Of a stretch of DNA of 64,000 nt, positions 55,267-64,000 are shown piece after piece. A program made the position numbers and the translations under genes. This DNA is from Priapulus caudatus (Eukaryota; Priapulida; Priapulimorpha; Priapulimorphida; Priapulidae), in the NCBI RefSeq assembly GCF_000485595.1, contig NW_014577414.1:111703-175702 (forward strand), given 5' to 3'. Position 1 is the stretch's first letter. Every line of letters begins with the position of its first letter. The notes beneath the pieces were generated by a model, which ran no database searches, was not told the DNA's origin, and saw only the letters and a list, made by a program, of their open reading frames with translations.

Positions 55267-57170
55267 AGCCTGCCGCACACGGTGTGTCTTGTGCTGCGCC
55301 ATCGGACACGCGTGCCTGATGGCGCAGCACAAGACAGCACCCGCGTGTGCGCGTAGCAAACACAGCGATTCTGCGTGTGCCAAAATATCACACGTGTTTG
55401 ATATTTTCTGCCACGTGTGGCAGATTCCACACCGTGTGCGGAGTCGCTGTGTCATATTCCACACCGGCTCTATGTAACCGACAATAGCAGGCAGGTCAAG
55501 CCGAGTCACGTGATTCTTTAACTTGCGTTTTGCTTATTGCGCGGTTGCACTGCGTACAGCACCCAGGCGCAGATCACGCACGTAGCACGGCGGTTATACG
55601 CACGTAGCACGCGGGTACACTTTGGTCCGGCACCTTGTGTTACCGCCGGAGTACCGCACGTCACGCGGGTACATACGCACGTACACGCAGGTACACGCAC
55701 GTACACGCACGTACACGCGGGTAACACGCGGATACACGCAACGTACCACGCCGTAACACGCGGATAACACGCACGTACACGCACGTACACGCGATGTACA
55801 CGAACCGTACACGCGGACTACACAGCACGTACACGCACGTACACGTCGATACACGCACGTACATCGCGATAGCACCCAGCGTACACCGCGGTACACACAC
55901 GTGACAGCGGTCACACGCACTAACGTACACGCGGGTACACGGAGATCCAGCGCCAGGGCACCGTACACGCCGGTTACATCCGGAGATACACGCACCGTAC
56001 ACGCGGGTACACTCGCACGTGCACGTGCTGTACGCGTGTAGTGCGTGTATCTGTTGTGTACGGCGTGTACGTGCGTGTAACCCACTGGTGTACGTGCGTT
56101 TATCGACGTGTACCCGCGTGTACGTGCCGTGTATTCTTCGTGTACGTGAGTGTACCCGCCTGTAGCGTGCGTGTACGTGGCGTGTATCTCGTGACCCAGC
56201 GTGTACGTGGCGTGTATCTGTGTGAAATAGTGCGTGTATCTGCGTGTACGTGGCGTGTACCCGCGTGTACGTGCGTGTATCTGCCGTGTACCCGCGTGTA
56301 CGTGCGTGTACGGTCGCGTGGCAGCGTGCGTGTACCCCGCAGGTGTATCTGTGTGTCCGTGGCTGTATCTGCGTGTACGTGGCGTGTACCGCGCGTGTAA
56401 CATGCCGTGTATCGCTGTGTTGTAGTGCGTGTACCCGCGTGTACGTGGCGTGTATCCGCGCTGTACCCCTGTGTACGTGGCGTGTATTACGCGTGTACGC
56501 CGCCGTGTACGTGCGTGTACGTGCGGTGTACCGCGTGCCACCCGCGTGTACGGCGTGTATCTGTGTGAAGTCGTGTTCGCTGTAGCCCGCGTGTCCCGTG
56601 GCGTGTATCGCCGCGTGTTACGTGCGTGTATCCGCGGTGTACCCGCGTGTACGTTCGTGTACCTGCGTGTACAGTGCGGTGTACGTGGCGTGTTACGTGC
56701 GTGTACAAGCGTGCTATCCGTGTGTACTCGGCGAAGTGTACAGTGGCGTGTACCTGCGTGTACCCGGTCGCGTGTAGCGTGGCGTTACGAGCCGGCGTGC
56801 ACGGTTGCGTGGTACCGCGCGTGTCGCTGCGTATACCCGCGTGTACGTCGCTGATCTCGCGTGTACCGTGGCGTGCTCAGCCGCAGTGCAACGCGCTGCA
56901 ACCGCAACGTAGTTAAGCTCACGTGATCTTCGCTTGACCTGCTGCTTGGTCGGTTACTCCATTAGAGGGGCCGGTGTGGAATATGACACAGCGAACTCCG
57001 CACACGGTGTGGAAGTCTGCCCCCACGTGGCAGAAAATATCAAACACGTGTGATATTTTCCACACGCAAGAAATCGCTGTGTTTGCACGCGCACACGGTG
57101 TGTCTTGTGTTGCGCCATCAGGCACGCGTGTCCGATGGCGCAGCACAAGACACACCGTGTGCGGCAGGCT
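55267..57170. mobile_element. Harbinger-type element forming a 1.9-kb palindrome with minisatellite core
   Basis: Ends AGCCTGCCGCACACGGTGTG and its inverse, flanked by TAA on both sides (55264-55266, 57171-57173), the PIF/Harbinger target. TIRs are about 280-300 bp (to about 55560 and from about 56885) and contain an inner hairpin (cttgtgctgcgccatc / gatggcgcagcacaag). The whole core is also an inverted repeat: 55660-56035 is tandem acgcacgtac/acgcgggtac decamers and 56036-56880 carries the complementary gtgcgtgtac/ccgcgtgtac decamers. Long open frames in this core are periodicity artefacts. Confidence 0.88.
55660..56880. repeat. 10-bp minisatellite, inverted at about 56036
   Basis: Decamers acgcacgtac, acgcgggtac and variants run rightward to about 56035; from 56036 the array is the reverse complement (gtgcgtgtac, ccgcgtgtac, gtggcgtgta). 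About 35 and 80 units respectively. Frequent single-base gains and losses break strict phase. All overlapping frames of up to 315 codons (YTHVHAGTR-type peptides) are products of the repeat. Confidence 0.9.
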
Positions 57171-57404
57171 TAAGACGTGTATTTTTCAACACAATTTTCG
57201 GGAAAGGTCCCCCGGACCCCCCCCCCCTTAAGCAGGAGAGGGACATCCCATTCAAGCAGGAAAAATGTCGTGATATGTTATGATAAATATGTCCAAAATT
57301 GATTGCTTTTAGATTGCAACTTTTTAACATTTCCACACAGTGGGATGGGGACACCCCCTTCAATGCCCTCCCCTCTCGGGCGCTTTGTGCCCCTGATTAT
57401 ATAT

Positions 57405-57431
57405 ATATGTGTGTGTGTGTGTGTGCGTGCG

Positions 57432-57463
<32 letters not shown>

Positions 57464-57475
57464 TGTGTTTGTGTG
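57405..57475. repeat. (GT)n/(GTGC)n microsatellite
   Basis: Alternating gt and gtgc units after an at run at 57397-57408. Confidence 0.95.
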
Positions 57476-57647
57476 TGAACTATACTCTACTGATATTATA
57501 TTCATCACGATGTCTATACCATTATATAATAGATTGAACACATGCTACGATATATCAACGTAGTGTAAATGACGGCTGTTAAACACATATACTCCACAAT
57601 GGGCATTGCACATTTGTCATTGTCTGTGCGTGTGACAATCACACGTA

Positions 57648-58087
57648 AGCCCGGCGCACACGTGGTGATTTTTATCACTAGTACTGGCGATTTTGTTGCC
57701 GGCGACAGAATCGCCGAGAGATCGCCACGTGTGCGCTGCATGGCGATGGCAATTTTGCCGCCAGAAACTCGTCGCTGGAATATCAAACATGTTTGATATT
57801 TGTTGCCGAGTCACTGAACAATCGCCACGTGTGCGCTGCACCGGCGACGGATTCAGGCAACAGTTTTTGGATTTACTAATCAAATTAATGATTTGAAGCA
57901 CGTGATCAAATATGGCAGCACCCTTGGTGTGGGGAAAAAGCAGGAGGATGAGCTTGTTGAAATGTGGCAGGAATGCCCGTGTCTTTTTGACATTAAGCTG
58001 GGCGCACTCATGGCAATTTTTATCGCTAGTACTGGCGATAAAAATCACCAGTACTAGCAATAAAAATCGCGACGTGTGCGTCGGGCT
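57648..58087. mobile_element. Harbinger-type MITE retaining a MADF-domain remnant
   Basis: Ends AGCCCGGCGCACACGTGGTG and inverse CGTGTGCGTCGGGCT, flanked by GTA (57645-57647) and TTA (58088-58090), consistent with a TWA target with one mutation. Subterminal repeats actagtactggcgat recur. Inside, at about 57930-58005, the plus-strand frame reads KKQEDELVEMWQECPCLFDI, the opening of a MADF domain (W/LIxLxxxxPxLYD) as in the Myb/MADF protein encoded next to Harbinger transposase. An upstream ATGGCAGC is out of frame by one base. Confidence 0.82.
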
Positions 58088-59066
58088 TTAGTAACACGTG
58101 ACTAACGACTGTTTAAGTCTTGACTAATTCTTCAACCAACGAGGAATAATAGCATGTGTAGTAAAATACTATTTAGTAGGCTGTGAAACAAACTGTCAGT
58201 GTTCATCATTCGGAAATTGGTTCCGTGCTTTGTAATATAAGCATTGAAGGAACATACTATGCACTTTTGGACATATTAGCGGAATAAAAGTAAAGCTTGG
58301 GTTTGGAATGTGTGTGGGATGGGACGGATAAGGGTAAATGGAGCCGTTCAGTTACATTACCAGTAAACATCTCACTGTAACGGGTCTTTCAACACACAAC
58401 ATTCTAACATTGTAACATCACAAGATTCTACGACATACGTGAAGAACAATTCACAGCAACTTTGCATTGGAATGAACTTATTTGCTATGACCTATGGCAC
58501 CATAGTAGCTGACTGATCTGCAATCCCATGGGCTTCTAGCCAAGATGAATATAAATCAATAAACAATGCAATAACGATTAGCATTTTGTGTGATAGTAAG
58601 GAGACCCATTAACTATATAGCAACTTATTGAGATGTGTTGCCTCTGACCCGCCTGTCATAGGTGCACGAACACTGCTAATTCCGAGAACAAAATGTTACG
58701 CATGACTTAACACATTTGTCAACATCAGAAAACATTCTCGGCCAGTGTCATCGCTGCTCTATCCGACTCAACCTTTTAGAAAATCATAAATGTCTGGAGT
58801 AAACATGATCATGAAAAATTAACATAACTTTAGCAACCGGCTCACATGGATCATGCAACTAAGCATCCTTGTCCATCTTGTCTGTACCTACGTGAAATAA
58901 CAATCCTTCATCGAGAAATTAATTGCTCACTAATCGTGCATACCATAATGAACAATGATCTCTGCGCATTGCCTTTGAGATGAATTGTCGTCAGCTTGCA
59001 TAATTATAAATGTATCTAATGTGAGGTCACCCATTAGTTGTTCTATATCTATATTTTGATCATCAT
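58088..59066. other. Unassigned DNA
   Basis: No gene or repeat recognised. Confidence 0.4.
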
Positions 59067-59071
59067 GTTAA

Positions 59072-59224
59072 TGTTACGATATGAGATTCATGTATCGATA
59101 CCGTATATGTACATCGTTGATGACGTCACATTGCAACATATGAACAGTAATAAAATGGCTACCTATAACTCATAACGTGGTTGAACATCGCCTCCTTATT
59201 ATAGGCCATCAGGCACGCTTCACA
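59072..59224 (+). repeat. LTR-G 5' LTR
   Basis: 153 bp, TGTTACGATATGAG to CGCTTCACA. Contains tgacgtcac and a cctccttattata block. Differs from the 3' copy at about 11 positions with no length change. Confidence 0.93.
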
Positions 59225-59237
59225 TGGTGGCAGCGGT
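59225..59237 (+). promoter_or_regulatory. LTR-G primer-binding site, tRNA-Leu type
   Basis: TGGTGGCAGCGGT directly follows the LTR and is complementary to the 3' end of animal tRNA-Leu (ACCGCTGCCACCA), a different Leu isoacceptor from that used by LTR-D. Confidence 0.85.
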
Positions 59238-59706
59238 AAAGAAACAGCAGTAATGAAGACATAAAACTGCGATGAAGACATGGAACAATCGAAAGTGAGG
59301 CCAACCATCGTTTCGGAGAAGGATTTGAGTTTTATTTTTCGCCAGAGTGATTCGGACATGACAACGCCAGCGGCACGCCATGCATGAGCTTAGGCTAAGG
59401 CTAGGCCGATTCCCCCTAGCTACTAGCTTGATACCAAGCTACAGGGCGCGTGTACTCAGTGGATAATCACATTTCACATGACGGAGAACTGCCACTATTA
59501 GCTTTATTTCGACTCTACAGAATCCAGCAGTCAGTAAAGTTATCACAGAGTACCGGCTACAGCCTACATTCCACGGCAGGCGAACGACAAAGAAAAAGGC
59601 GGGAAATCACGCGCAGCACTGCCGCTAAAGCAGGAAGGACACAGGGAGCGGAGAAAATCGAATAGCAAGTCGGTGAAGAAGACCACGGCTATTAAGGCTG
59701 TTAAGA

Positions 59707-59901
59707 ATGGCAATAATTAAGACGGCACGCACAAGGCCGCGAGTGCTAAGAGATAAGACTGCAACGAGTGATAGAAGAAAAGGCCGTCGTTTTCGCCCGC
59801 GCTGTAGACAAAAGGACGCATCTAAGACATATCTGGAAAAGCAAGTGGCATCATATGCCAATGGGAGGAGAAATCGAGGCCAGCGCAGCCAAAGACTATA
59901 G
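59707..59901 (+). CDS. Short basic ORF in the LTR-G leader
   Basis: 64 codons, ATG at 59707, about one third Arg/Lys (SDRRKGRRFRPRCRQKDASK). The preceding sequence (59580-59700) is also basic in another frame (RQRKRREITRSTA), suggesting a decayed longer basic protein. No family recognised; may be leader sequence only. Confidence 0.25.
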   Translation: MAIIKTARTRPRVLRDKTATSDRRKGRRFRPRCRQKDASKTYLEKQVASYANGRRNRGQRSQRL

Positions 59902-60261
59902 ACACATTAAGAGTAAAGAAGAACGGCAGTGTTATAGAACTTAATACATATATAGCCTGTAGGATCGGAATACCATAGCCAGTAAAACGAGCGGTCCCGG
60001 TAGTATGTGTGTTAGAGTTTGAAATGCAAGCAGCACAATTAATTTTGTATCAAACCCGCGAATAGAAAAGTCTATAAATAGACTCGACGGGTGTAGACCG
60101 AATCAAGCAAAGGTATGTTGTATGCTAATATGCTGTAGGTCCCTTTGCATACTAATGGCACACGGTATACACGTCAAGCGATGTGTGTATCTTCATACAT
60201 GTATAGATATAGGATGTATATTTACTGGTGTTCGCGATTGTAAAAGGAATTGTAATGTACC

Positions 60262-60778
60262 TGCAGGTTATCAGTAAAGACTATCACAGTCGAGCGCAGG
60301 TGATCACAGACTATCACAGTCGACCACAGACGATCACAGATAATCACAGACGATCACAGATGATCACAGTCTAGTGCAGGTTATCAGTAAAGCGCAGGTT
60401 ATCAGTACAGACTATCACAGTCGAGCGCAGGTGATCACAGTCGATCACAGACGATCACAGACGATCACAGATGATCACAGACTATCACAGTCGAGCGCAG
60501 GTTATCAGCATAAAGACTATCACAGTCGAGCGCAGGTGATCACAGACTATCACAGTCGAGCGCAGGTTATCAGTATAAAGACTCACAATCGAAAAGTATA
60601 TCGAAAAGATATCGAGAAGTATACCGAAAGGAATATCGAGAAGTATGTCGAAAAGTATATCGAAAAGATATCGAGAAGTATATCGAAAGGTATATCGAGA
60701 GTATGTCGAAAAGTGTATCGAGAAGTATATCGAAAAGTATATCGAGAAGTATGTAGAAAAGTATATCGAACATACTAA
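60262..60778. repeat. Two adjoining minisatellites in LTR-G (10 bp and 12 bp)
   Basis: 60270-60590: a decamer gatcacagac/tatcacagtc arranged in a higher-order unit with gagcgcaggt(t/g)atcag. 60590-60775: a 12-bp unit gaaaagtatatc/gagaagtatatc, about 15 copies. The 12-bp unit keeps a frame open and would encode repeats of KYIEK/RKVYR depending on frame. Confidence 0.92.
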
Positions 60779-60804
60779 GCAAGCGATCAAAGTCAAAATC
60801 GCCC

Positions 60805-61047
60805 TTGGGGGGTGAAGGCCTTAAACGACTTAATTCGTCCGGGCTTAGTGAATCTGACCTCGCAAAGCCGGAAATGATTTGGGCCACTATAGGAGCACAG
60901 TTGAAGGTGCACGTAAATTTCCGTATACATAGGTTGGAGCTGATGCGCTACAAGCAACGGCACGAGGAAACGATAGATGAGTTTGTTAACCGTTGCCGAG
61001 ATAAAGCACGTGAATGTGACTTCACTGAGGGAGATTCCGGTCAGTAG
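60805..61047 (+). pseudogene. LTR-G gag fragment
   Basis: Frame of 80 codons containing KPEMIWATIGAQLKVHVNFR, IHRLELMRYKQRHEETIDEF and VNRCRDKARECDFTEGD. This is the capsid-like core NFRxHRLxLMxYRQxxxEsxDxFVxRCRxxAxxCxF of a Gypsy Gag. The N-terminal part (before 60805) has been replaced by minisatellite sequence and coding stops at the TAG at 61045-61047. Confidence 0.85.
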
Positions 61048-61136
61048 TACGCCCAATCATGCGCAAGAAATTGCCACACCAACATCACACATCCACTAGC
61101 AGGGACAGTTATAGCGCAAACACACCCAACGCAGAG

Positions 61137-61235
61137 CGCAATCACGACAATCCGAACACAAACACACACTCTGATTATAGAACCACTCGATCAGGTCGCA
61201 CAATTCGAAAACCGGCCAGATACCAGCCCGAGTGA
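61137..61235 (+). pseudogene. LTR-G pol C-terminal tail
   Basis: Frame ends RTTRSGRTIRKPARYQPE then TGA at 61233-61235. The (T)TRSGR..RKPxRY tail is the end of Gypsy pol. It is only about 100 bp downstream of the gag fragment, showing a deletion of roughly 3 kb of pol. Confidence 0.85.
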
Positions 61236-61762
61236 ACATACACCCAGGTTTACGTACGCGAATATAATGAGAAGTCAGAGACATGATTTTCTTGGTTGAT
61301 GTAAGCAAATATTATTCTTTTGCATTTATTTTTTTTAAGGAAGAGGGAGGGCACCAAGTTTGCCCCCCATGTGTTATATAGTTGAAGAATATGGCAGTGT
61401 CAAAAGACTGCCGAACGTTATTGTTATATTTGTTGTTGGGTCAAGCAAGTATTGGATCCATGTGTTACCTGTTAAGGTTTTGTTGAGAGTTAATAATATA
61501 TCTTATAGGAACCATAGGGAAGTACACTGAAATAATATAAGCCTACTTGAGTACATTGTTATGCTAATCACTCTCGAATGGCCGCAGTATAATAGTATGG
61601 GCAAACATTGGTTAAATGAAAGTGTTATTAAAACAAGCAAGGTTGAGTAAGAAGTTTAGAAAAATATAGCATTTCATGTTATGTTCAATGGCATTATATT
61701 GTACAGTTTATTAGAACTTGGTTTGTTAAAGGGGATTGTATTTAACTTCAAAGGAAGGGGGA

Positions 61763-61915
61763 TGTTACGATATGAGATTTATGTATCGATACTGTATATG
61801 TAGATCGTCGATGACGTCACATAGCAACATATGAACAGTAATAAATTGGCTACCTATAACTCATAACGTGGTTGAACATCGCCTCCTTATTATAGACCTT
61901 CGGGCACGCTTCACG
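61763..61915 (+). repeat. LTR-G 3' LTR
   Basis: 153 bp, same start as the 5' copy, ends CGCTTCACG (last A changed to G). Followed by the target duplication gttaa. Confidence 0.93.
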
Positions 61916-61936
61916 GTTAACATCGTACCTAACGCA

Positions 61937-62986
61937 CAGGCGCGTAGCCAGGGGGGGGGGGCGGTGGGGGCGGTCGCCCCCCCCCCAAAACGGCTCAAAT
62001 ATTGGCCCAAAATGGCTTAAATATTTGCAAAATTTTACTGGGGGGGCATGCCCGAGACCCCCTAGGCACTGGGCCATGGCTACAGGCACGTGCCAAACGT
62101 GACGGGTGGAAAATGTGCATGTCGTGCATGTTAGTAGCATGTTATATGTATGTACGTGTGGTGATGTGCCTGTGTGTGTGGTGTGAGTGTGTGTGATGGG
62201 TGTGTGGTGTCTTGTGTGAGTGTGCATGTGTGTGTGGTTATATAGCGTGCGTGTGTGTGTGTCGTGTGTGTGTTGTGCAGGGGCGGATTCAGAGGGGGGT
62301 CGAGGGGGTCCGGGACCCCCCTTTTTACCACAAAAAGGGAAAAAAAATCATACACACAGCACGCGCGCACGCGCGCAGCACACACACACATACAACACGC
62401 GCATGCACGCAAGCACGCACAACCACACGCGCGGCAGCGAGCACCACACACAACATTCTTAATGTATTGTTCATAAAATTTGTGTAGCGCTAGTTTCTGA
62501 TAAAGATTTACCTATATATATATGTAATTCGTTATAAGAACTAGCGCAGAGGGTCGGCAGGTGTCCGGGGACCGGATGCTGATAATTTTTGGCATTATAG
62601 CATCAAATACTGTCAGATGCTTAGAACGTGCACAATTTTGTTTTAAAAAATCCTCAACCCCCCAAAGTGGCCTTCGGCAGCTTATTTAAAACCAGAAAAG
62701 TAAGCAAAAAGTGGTGCCCTTTATTTCTTCTGGACACCCCTTGTCAAAAATTCTGGATCGCCCTGTGTGTGTGGTGTGTATGTATGTTGTGCCTGGGCGC
62801 GAATGCGCCGCGCCTGGGGCGCCGGAGCAGTGTAATTATTGTGGGCTTACGTCGTGCTAGTATGTGATGGCTATCGCCGATGCATACCCCCCCCAGCTCC
62901 TCGGGTACGGATTTCACGGCCCTGATTCGCCACACTTCACTAGTCTGCATTGCCGCCCCCAAAATAAAATCCTGGCTACGCGCCTG
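61937..62986. mobile_element. hAT-type non-autonomous element, 8-bp target duplication
   Basis: Terminal inverted repeats CAGGCGCGTAGCCAGG and CCTGGCTACGCGCCTG; perfect duplication ctaacgca (61929-61936 and 62987-62994). An 8-bp duplication and CAG...CTG ends are hAT features. A G run/C run hairpin follows the left end (61953-61987). The interior holds a second hAT-like element and GT/CA-rich arrays (62150-62440); no transposase. Confidence 0.92.
62278..62765. mobile_element. hAT-like element nested in 61937-62986
   Basis: Ends CAGGGGCGGATTCAGAGG and TTCTGGATCGCCCTG (one base missing on the right). Flanks gtgttgtg and tgtgtgtg lie in GT-rich DNA so the duplication cannot be judged. Contains CA-rich stretches at 62352-62440 and no transposase. 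Confidence 0.65.
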
Positions 62987-63001
62987 CTAACGCATAACCA
63001 G

Positions 63002-63502
63002 CAGGGGCGGATTCAGACCGTATTTGCCGTATTGGGAAATACGGTCTAGATTTCAAAGTGCCCTTCGAAATTTTGCGCTAAAAAATACAGAAAACAATTT
63101 GATAGAATTTGGCAATATTCTTTATTTGTTTTTTTTTCTTCTGATTCATTGACAGGACTTGAAGGAAATCAAAATTTTACATGGTAACAAAACTAGCTTG
63201 GATATCTGTAAAAGAAGGGAAGTGCTTGAATCATTCTGCATTAATTGCTGCTATGCAAAGCGCAGGCAATATAAAGCAGAAATAAAATTCCATATGGTTT
63301 TTAGCTATTGCTGCTTGACTAAATGTGTGCTCAAATGGTGCTCATTTTTGTGCCCAGGGACCCTTGAAATTTTGAAATTCAGACCCCCTGCCATGTGCTT
63401 CCGCGCTTAACGGCGCCCACGTTGGGGTGGTGTGTCCTTTTTGGGGGATGTGCTCTTAAAATCTGGAAAAATACTGTAGCTTCAGCCCTTGATCCGCCCC
63501 TG
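63002..63502. mobile_element. hAT-like element, CAGGGGCGGATTCAG ends
   Basis: Left end CAGGGGCGGATTCAGACC, right end CTTGATCCGCCCCTG. Same family of ends as 62278. Flanking octamers ataaccag and accataca do not match. A copy of gggaaatacggtctag / ccgtatttgccgtattggg forms an inner short inverted repeat at 63020-63050. No transposase. Confidence 0.7.
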
Positions 63503-63693
63503 ACCATACACATCACAATAAAGTGTATATGGTGTATCCATATCTGCCATGGCCAAAATTGGTGGTTCTGCCATGCATTTCTTATAAGATTTAAAATGGC
63601 GTTTGCTGCTTTTTAAGTCATGTCTTTGTGCGTAAGCTGTGTCAGTGGTCTAGCTATATCTTAGTATAATCATTAATAACTCTTCCCTACAAC

Positions 63694-63933
63694 CTATTCG
63701 TCCCAAATGTTGACGTACTCAAGTTGCTGTTTTTGTTGAGACCGCCAGTATAACAGTTGAGATCTTTTGTATTGCCGCGATTTTGTTTGGTTCACCGGCA
63801 ATAAGTAGATGATTGCGTACTTATGGTGTAAACCTTCAAGAACACGATGCATAAGTCCATTCTCTTGATCCAAGGCACCTAAATAAACCACTCCATCATA
63901 AAATTCCAATGCTGGAATTGACAAACCACACAT
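63694..63933 (-). CDS. Uncharacterised minus-strand ORF, possible exon
   Basis: 79 codons from ATG (preceded directly by TAA in frame), with protein-like composition: GLSIPALEFYDGVVYLGALD, MHRVLEGLHHKYAIIYLLPV, then a Lys/Arg/Gln-rich end. No family recognised. No splice sites support it and no codon evidence beyond openness. Could be a host exon or chance. Confidence 0.25.
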   Translation of the reverse strand: MCGLSIPALEFYDGVVYLGALDQENGLMHRVLEGLHHKYAIIYLLPVNQTKSRQYKRSQLLYWRSQQKQQLEYVNIWDE

Positions 63934-64000
63934 TTACCAGTGCGAAATACTTCAGTAAGTTTAATGCCAAATCTGGGCACTGGAGTGTAAGGCCACACCC

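Larger units (their letters stand above)
59072..61915 (+). mobile_element. LTR-G: internally deleted Gypsy retrotransposon
   Basis: LTRs of 153 bp at 59072-59224 and 61763-61915; perfect 5-bp duplication gttaa (59067-59071, 61916-61920). The primer site follows the 5' LTR and a purine tract (aaaggaaggggga) precedes the 3' LTR. Internal coding is reduced to a short gag segment (60805-61047) and the pol tail (61137-61235); protease, RT, RNase H and integrase are deleted. The 5' part carries a basic ORF and long minisatellites. It looks like a non-autonomous derivative that could be mobilised by a full relative. Confidence 0.92.

Noticed and set aside
55594-56854. Open frames up to 315 codons with YTHVHAGTR/CTRVYVRV-type peptides
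   Set aside because: Generated by the 10-bp minisatellite: similar long frames exist on both strands and in several phases, with no domain.
60270-60590. CRISPR-like array of gatcacagac units
   Set aside because: Units are 10 bp without distinct spacers, inside a eukaryotic LTR element; a minisatellite.

Overview
This is 64 kb of animal genomic DNA, most likely from a marine invertebrate. The window holds no dense gene array. I recognise one conserved host gene: two exons on the plus strand (35303-35515 and 38261-38380) encode the diagnostic N-terminal and cyclin-box part of cyclin Y, with canonical AG/GT borders and phase-0 junctions. Almost everything else is layered transposable elements, many with boundaries that can be read to the base. 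The species cannot be fixed from the sequence alone; CsRn1-like, tRNA-Leu-primed and other Gypsy lineages, Helitron, Harbinger, hAT, MULE and pogo relatives together fit an invertebrate.

Layout. 1-7050: a tandem/inverted satellite-like repeat (unit about 205-230 bp) into which a minus-strand Gypsy element (LTR-A, 1632-6158) has inserted. Its direct copies of LTR differ mainly by small indels and a 25-N gap lies inside, so this stretch is either old or poorly polished. 7204-11317: a foldback repeat, a three-copy tandem repeat and two copies of an AGCTCACC-ended element. 12209-12731: a pogo-type MITE. 13367-24983: a Gypsy element (LTR-B) with its own LTRs, gag and protease fragments and pol C-terminus, interrupted by a Helitron (14114-16026) and, in place of its RT-integrase part, by a truncated minus-strand Gypsy (LTR-C) plus a GC-rich minus-strand ORF region.

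25745-34324: a nearly intact Gypsy element (LTR-D) with 143-bp LTRs, a perfect 5-bp target duplication and a tRNA-Leu primer site. It sits inside a decayed hAT-like gene and is itself split by a 3.8-kb DNA transposon (27851-31695) with about 260-bp terminal inverted repeats. Removing that insertion and one copy of its 3-bp duplication restores the reading frame. 35303-38380: cyclin Y exons, with a third AGCTCACC copy in the intron. 39590-43010: a broken PIF/Harbinger transposase, a GTTGG/CCAAC palindromic repeat and a truncated Gypsy (LTR-E). 44077-51790: an 819-bp foldback element inside a transposase fragment, a MULE MITE inside a SAP-like gene fragment, and a full-length but frameshifted Gypsy (LTR-F). 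53285-58087: a hAT MITE and two Harbinger-type elements, one of them a 1.9-kb near-complete palindrome filled with a 10-bp minisatellite. 59072-61915: an internally deleted Gypsy (LTR-G) with long minisatellites. 61937-63502: nested hAT-like elements.

No RNA gene, CRISPR array or prokaryotic feature was seen. Every element reading frame examined is broken by a stop, frameshift, insertion or deletion, so only the cyclin Y exons look to be under coding constraint.
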